The translations under genes and the position numbers were made by a program. Under the pieces are notes generated by a model that was given only the letters and a program-made list of their open reading frames with translations, did no database searches and was not told the origin of the DNA. A stretch of DNA of 64,000 bases, taken from assembly GCA_021292105.1 (NCBI GenBank), contig CM037861.1, positions 72,214,777-72,278,776 on the forward strand, in the 5' to 3' direction. The DNA comes from Anadara kagoshimensis (lineage: Eukaryota; Mollusca; Bivalvia; Arcoida; Arcidae). The first letter of the stretch is position 1. Every line of letters begins with the position of its first letter. Positions 58,820 through 64,000 of this stretch are shown in pieces.

Positions 58820-59251
58820 TGATTATTTAAATATAACCAGATTAAGAATTACATCACAGATAAAAAATTGAAATAGGACGTTATTCAAAAATAGAAAAAA
58901 ATTATGCACTAAATGTTATAGTAATTCTATAGAAGATTAAATTCATTTCTTGATATCTACTGTCCAGTAATTTTGACAGATGATTTTCGGCTGTAATAAA
59001 TACATCAAATAAATGCTTTAATAATCAAAACTCTTTGACAAATATTTTTGGATTATAAATTGTGAAGATTGTGATATACTTAAGACTTTTGAACAACCTG
59101 GGGTACAACAAAAGTCTTTTTTTCTCCGTTTCAATTGTCATATTCTACGCTGCAACTATACTGGACGGATGTAGCTTGCCCCCCCAAGCCTCGTTTTCGT
59201 TCATAGGTGTTATCTCCCCTGTCGTGTTTTCGAAATGGTCAATGATTCGGA

Positions 59252-59376
59252 ATGGCAAACGAATGGGAATTGAGTAAAGAAAACGTGCAACCTTTGAAAC
59301 AGGGGCGTAAATTTTCTAGTTTATCAGCAGCTCTGCAGACCAGTGCAAACGACCATCACCTGAGAAAGGAGAAACA
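59252..59376 (+). CDS. BUB1B: BUB1B exon 1 with KEN box
   Basis: 41 codons plus two bases, ending at AAACA|GTGAGT. The KEN triplet is residues 9-11. Two earlier ATGs (59235, 59242) are in other frames and end quickly, so 59252 is the start. Confidence 0.92.
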
Positions 59377-62300
59377 GTGAGTGATGAAAAATGTCAACAA
59401 AGTAAAGTGCGAGTTTTGTTGAACTGAAGTAGGCTAGATCTATAAAACTGCGTTGATTTTTTATAAATATACATTTAAAGGGGAGGGGATGGGGGAGCTC
59501 ACTACAGCAGTATCCTCGATAACAAATAGGCTAAATGTATAACAAATTATGGGGTAATGGACCTGTCATTTTTCACCAGGATAATACATTTTATTTGTAA
59601 ATGGTAACATAATAATTTACATGTGGACCTTTTGATGATGATATTGGACTTTCAAAACTTTATGTGGAACCCGCGAAAAATGAAAGCATCAAGGTCCTGG
59701 ACTTTCCATTTATAACAGGAAAGGGAAAATGCAGGGGGCCAAACCGGAAATTGAAGCCCGGACACAGACTTTCCCAATACTAGCATACTGATGTTGCTGC
59801 TTGAGAAAAGGAAACATCAGTATCATAAAAAAAAGGCGTTTGGAGCCATGAATTTCAGGTCTAGTTCTACCCTGGGACCAACCTGTTTGTCGGCCACTTC
59901 TCAGGTTCAGACGAGTCCCCAAATGTAACAGCAACGGGAAGAAATGCAGCGGCCAAACCTGAGACCTTCCCAATAGTGGGAGGCTCTACAAACTGAGTTA
60001 CCTGGCCACCTATCGAGTTTGGCCCCCACACATTCCAAAACATAAATTTGAACCCCTGATAATTGTAAGTTTTCCCAGAAGGGGTATAAAATGTGTAGGC
60101 GGGCTGGCAAAATCTTACACTCAATTTTCAATGATCTATATTTCAATAAATATCTATTGGATTTTTATAATATTTTCACACAATATTGGGCATGATCTCA
60201 ATTTTTAAAATATATTTTGATTTAAAAAAAAAATTTGATATTTTTGAAGTTATTACAAAAAACATGGGCTACACTTTTTTCAATCGGTCAAAATTCATCC
60301 GAGACAGGATAACAAAATTTTACAACCCAATTTTCAATTATCTATATTTCCATAAATATGTATTGGATTTATATAGTATTTTGACATAATATCCGGCATG
60401 ACCTAAATTTTTAAAATATGTTTTTGATTTAAAAAAATATTTAATATTTTTGAAGTTATTAAAGAAAATACGGGCTACACTGTTTCCAATCGGTCAAAAT
60501 TCATCCGAGGCAGGACAGGTAAGCTTTGAACATTGATCGATATCTCTTCACATGATTATGCTTGCCTATTAAAATTTGCAACAAATACGCGGTGGATATG
60601 TATCTTTGATACTACCAAATGGTACTTCCTATAATGCAGTGGTTTTCTTTTTACAGGGATTTATCAGGGTCTTTTGGGAAAAGGCCCTAAACTGAAAATT
60701 GGGAAAAACTATCAACTTTCTGCTCATTTTGGGAAAACTTCGACATCATATCAGAAGTCGGTTTACTCACGACCTCGGAAGCCTTTGATGTAGAAGCAGT
60801 ATTTTCATCTTGCTTTTCAGATGTTGTTTTAAAATAATCTAGAATCCTATTCTTGATTTTGCTGATTGAAGGGATTCACAAAATTAACTTTCATTTTCGT
60901 TTAAGAACTACACAATTTTCTAATTGGGAATTTTCTCAGCTAATTTTGGGGAAAAATTAACCATTTTCCCATTGCGGAATGGGGCCGAATTTCGGCCCTA
61001 AATAGGCCCTTGATGAATCCCTGTTTTATAACCGATTGTTTGTGACATTTGATTGTTCTATAAGTACGACGCCATGAGTTATTTTTCTGTAAATCCCTCC
61101 TGTGTAATGGTGAACATGTCGTGCCTTGATCAAAGATGGCGACTTACTTATTGCAATTAAAGAACAATAAACTGTCACCAACAATCGTTTATAAAAAGAA
61201 AACCACTCCATTATAGGAAATACCATTTGTTGCTACTAAAGATATATATCCACCGCGTATTTGTTGAAAAATTTAATAGGCAAGCATAATTATGTGGAGG
61301 GATATCGATCAATGTTCAAAGCTCACTCGTCCTACCTCGCATGAATTTTGACCGATTGGAAAAAGTGTAGCCCGTATTTTCTTTAATAACTTCAAAAATA
61401 TCAAATATTTTTTAAATTATCAAAAATATATTTAAACAATTTAAGTCATGCCTGATATTATGTAAAAAATATTATAAAAATCCAATAGATATTTATTGAA
61501 ATATAGATCAATGAAAATTGGGTGGTAAATTTTTGTTATCCTGCCTCGGATGAATTTTTACCGATTGAAAAAAGTGTAGCCCATGTTTTTTGTAATAACT
61601 TCAAAAATATCAAATATTTTTTAAAATCAAAAATATATTTTAAAATTTGAGGTCATGCCCGATATTATGTATAAATATTATAAGAATCCAATGGACATTT
61701 ATTGAAATATAGATCATTGAAAATTGGGTGTAAGATTTTGCCAGCCCGCCTACACATTTTATACCCCCTCGTTTTCCCATGTTAACCATCAGTTATTCAG
61801 TGCTTAAATTTACATTCAAGAAGACTTTGTTAGAGACATTACTGACAAAAGTGCAATTTTGAAAATGAAAATATTTTGATCACAAAACGAATGAAAAATA
61901 GAATCTTACACATGTAACAGTGTGAGATAGAGATGAGGATGAATATTTTCCTGTCCAGAACAAGCTTTAGATGTCTATCACACACTAACTGGTGTAGGAT
62001 GGGTTTTTTCACGTTTCCAACTTAAAAACATAATTTGTAAACAAAGATTTGCATCAAATGTTTGGTTGTAATGTCTGTTTCTGTGTCTTATTTAAATGAT
62101 GTAATCCAATTATTATTACCGGTAATGTCCTTGCCTCAAATGATTATGACATCATCTACTAAGCATTTGTAAGTGATTGTGACATTGTGAAATCGTTGGT
62201 TGGGAAAAATGATCTCGCCTTAAGGTGAGACAAGGAAATCTCACGAGTCACATGTTACTTTTCTGGGTGCTGGCTGGTAAAGGTAGCCTGGATAGTATGG

Positions 62301-62563
62301 GATCTGTCCCGAGTGTTGACAAGAGTCATTGTGATTGATAAGTGCATGCTTTATACCAGTTGGCTGCCAAGACTCCCCATGTGACATATATTCTGTAAAT
62401 AAAATTGTATTTAAATGTGAGACATGTGATAACTCAAAGCAGATGGGGTGTTTTTAACTTGTAAACTATAAGTATAATTAATATTAACTTGTTGATTTTA
62501 TAGGGAGTTTGAAGCTGAACTAAGAACTTATGATGGGGATGATCCTCTTGATGTCTGGTATAG
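59252..62563 (+). CDS. BUB1B: BUB1B / BubR1 5' end, mitotic checkpoint kinase-like protein (partial)
   Basis: Two exons (59252-59376 and 62504-62563) join in phase 2 to encode about 62 residues; the rest lies beyond the window. Exon 1 gives [20 protein letters not shown], nearly the human BubR1 [13 protein letters not shown] block with its KEN box, which binds Cdc20 in the mitotic checkpoint complex. Exon 2 gives [20 protein letters not shown], the start of the Mad3/BUB1 TPR region. In the family the protein inhibits the anaphase-promoting complex until kinetochores attach. The ATG at 59252 is preceded by an in-frame TGA at 59243. Intron 1 is 3.1 kb and holds a large foldback element. The KEN block and DPLDVW favour BubR1/Mad3 over BUB1. 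Confidence 0.92.
59700..60060 (-). mobile_element. tRNA-like SINE sequences, possibly two heads
   Basis: On the minus strand 60019-59945 reads CAGGTAACTCAGTTTGTAGA then CTCCCACTATTGGGAAGGTC and TCAGGTTTGGCC, like the A-box to B-box part of a tRNA-derived SINE. A second, diverged block (59785-59735) repeats ATTGGGAAAGTCTGTGTCCG. Exact ends are unclear. Confidence 0.4.
60078..61770. mobile_element. 1.7-kb foldback element with 9-bp target duplication
   Basis: The inverted arms are about 590 bp (roughly 60078-60665 and 61190-61770), starting GARGGGGTATAAAATGTG on both ends. Each arm contains two tandem, diverged copies of a roughly 240-bp unit with ATTTTTGAAGTTATTA and GGGCTACACT-TTTCCAATCGG. 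The target duplication is GTTTTCCCA (60069-60077 and 61771-61779). The central 500 bp is non-coding. It lies in BUB1B intron 1. A 9-bp duplication and long arms resemble Mutator-like foldbacks. Confidence 0.85.
61780..62503. other. Rest of BUB1B intron 1
   Basis: No gene or clear element. A short TAGAATCTTACACATGTAAC stretch near 61.9 kb resembles AGAATCTTACACCAGTAACA near 36.1 kb, a possible old dispersed repeat. Confidence 0.35.
62504..62563 (+). CDS. BUB1B: BUB1B exon 2
   Basis: A 60-bp exon between TTTTATAG and GTAAGT. Its first base completes a Gln codon, then [20 protein letters not shown]; the last two bases (AG) start an Arg codon. Too short to be found by frame length. Confidence 0.92.
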
Positions 62564-62877
62564 GTAAGTCTACTTCAGGTTTTCACAATACTAAAATTAT
62601 TAGCAGCAGAATTTTCAGAATTTGTGAAAATATAGTGCTTTTTAAAATATTTTTCACAAATTTGCTTAAATTGGTTACTTTTCGAAAGAATTCTCAAAAA
62701 TTAGTAACCAATGACAATTTTGGCTGCCATAGTAAGTATTAACTATAATTCTCTGATTGGGATCCATAAAGTGTAGCTTTATAGAAAAGTTGTCAATCTA
62801 TTTGCCTTTCATTACTGTAAACTTGATTAAAACGTAAATCATATCATGGTATGGCCTGCCTTAGTGTGTCTTATGAT

Positions 62878-64000
62878 AAGGTGATTACATACAGCTCCAT
62901 GTACATTTGATTTTGATTACCGGTATTGATAAGGTGATTACATACAGCTCCATGTACATTTGATTTTGATTACCGGTATTGTATGATAAGGTGATTACAC
63001 ACAGCTCCATGTACATTTGATTTTGATTACCGGTATTGTATGATAAGGTGATTACATAAAGCTCCATGTACATTTGATTTTGACTACCGGTATTGATAAG
63101 GTGATTACATACAGCTCCATGTACATTTGATTTTGATTACTGGTATTGTATGATAAGGTGATTACATACAGCTCCATGTACATTTGATTTTGATTACCGG
63201 TATTGTATGATAAGGTGATTACATACAGCTCCATGTACATTTGATTTTGATTACCGGTATTGATAAGGTGATTACAATTTACATACAGCTCCATGTACAT
63301 TTGATTTTGATTACCGGTATTGTATGATAAGGTGATTACATACAGCTCCATGTACATTTGATTTTGATTACCGGTATTGTATGATAAGGTGATTACATAC
63401 AGCTCCATGTACATTTGATTTTGATTACCGGTATTGTATGATAAGGTGATTACATACAGCTCCATGTACATTTGATTTTGATTACCGGTATTGTATTGAT
63501 AAGGTGATTACAATTTACATACAGCTCCATGTACATTTGATTTTGATTACCGGTATTGTATGATAAGGTGATTACATACAGCTCCATGTACATTTGATTT
63601 TGATTACCGGTATTGTATTGATAAGGTGATTACAATTTACATACAGCTCCATGTACATTTGATTTTGATTACCGGTATTGATAAGGTGATTACATACAGC
63701 TCCATGTACATTTGATTTTGATTACCGGTATTGATAAGGTGATTACAATTTACATACAGCTCCATGTACATTTGATTTTGATTACCGGTATTGTATGATA
63801 AGGTGATTACATACAGCTCCATGTACATTTGATTTTGATTACCGGTATTGTATGATAAGGTGATTACATACAGCTCCATGTACATTTGATTTTGATTACC
63901 GGTATTGATAAGGTGATTACATACAGCTCCATGTACATTTGATTTTGATTACCGGTATTGTATGATAAGGTGATTACATACAGCTCCATGTACATTTGAT
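62878..64000. repeat. 57-bp minisatellite, about 20 units, running off the right edge
   Basis: The unit is GATAAGGTGATTACATACAG, CTCCATGTACATTTGATTTT, GATTACCGGTATTGTAT. Length variants are 51-53 bp (lacking GTAT) and about 60 bp (extra ATTTAC). The minus-strand frame MYMELYVITLSYNTGNQNQ repeats because 57 is a multiple of three; it is not a gene. It occupies BUB1B intron 2. Confidence 0.94.

Noticed and set aside
62885-63885. Repeated MYMELYVITLSYNTGNQNQ peptide on the minus strand
   Set aside because: It is the 57-bp intronic repeat read in frame; interrupted wherever unit length changes.

Overview
The window looks like nuclear DNA of a bivalve-like mollusc. It is AT-rich, holds intron-containing animal genes with GT/AG junctions, and is filled with long minisatellite arrays and with repeat families of a kind common in mollusc genomes: T-rich elements carrying spaced AAGGTCAAGGTCA motifs, tRNA-derived SINEs, foldback elements, mariner, pogo/Tigger-like DNA and Penelope-like reverse transcriptase fragments. 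The organism call is an inference from repeat style and gene structure.

Genes. (1) Positions 2-346 (+): the C-terminal end of an unrecognised coiled-coil-like protein whose start lies outside the window. (2) ZNF598, minus strand, 22473 down to 8429, six exons that join in phase into about 1017 residues: RING finger, C2H2 fingers, RG-rich linker, six FPxL motifs, three PPGF motifs and a C-terminal zinc motif. This is the E3 ligase that senses collided ribosomes. (3) Synaptogyrin, plus strand, 22856 to 43924, four exons, 225 residues, a four-pass MARVEL vesicle protein. The two genes are head to head with 382 bp between start codons, and a perfect CRE palindrome lies just upstream of the synaptogyrin ATG. 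(4) The start of BUB1B/BubR1, plus strand, with exon 1 at 59252-59376 (KEN box) and exon 2 at 62504-62563; it runs off the right edge.

Introns. Almost everything else is repeat. ZNF598 intron 5 is a 3.7-kb array of about fifty 73-bp units with a 12-unit higher-order duplication. ZNF598 intron 1 holds an array of 46-bp hairpin units, a 764-bp nested palindromic element and a 630-bp foldback element with a 9-bp target duplication inside a SINE. Synaptogyrin intron 1 holds a nested stack: a 6.4-kb hairpin-capped element containing a second hairpin-capped element and a separate 2.6-kb element flanked by TTAA. Intron 2 holds another such element, a 48-bp array, a dead mariner, and four tandem copies of the exon-3 splice acceptor just before the real one. 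Intron 3 is a 47-bp array in which most units carry a consensus splice donor. BUB1B intron 1 contains a 1.7-kb foldback element with a 9-bp duplication; intron 2 is a 57-bp array reaching the window end.

Best candidates for something new: the hairpin-capped elements, whose terminal stems differ in sequence but keep pairing (Helentron/HINE-like by structure); the decoy-acceptor array in synaptogyrin; and the two large foldback elements with 9-bp target duplications. The 43.9-59.2 kb stretch has no coding gene I can support; it is the presumed synaptogyrin 3' UTR followed by minisatellites and a reverse transcriptase relic.
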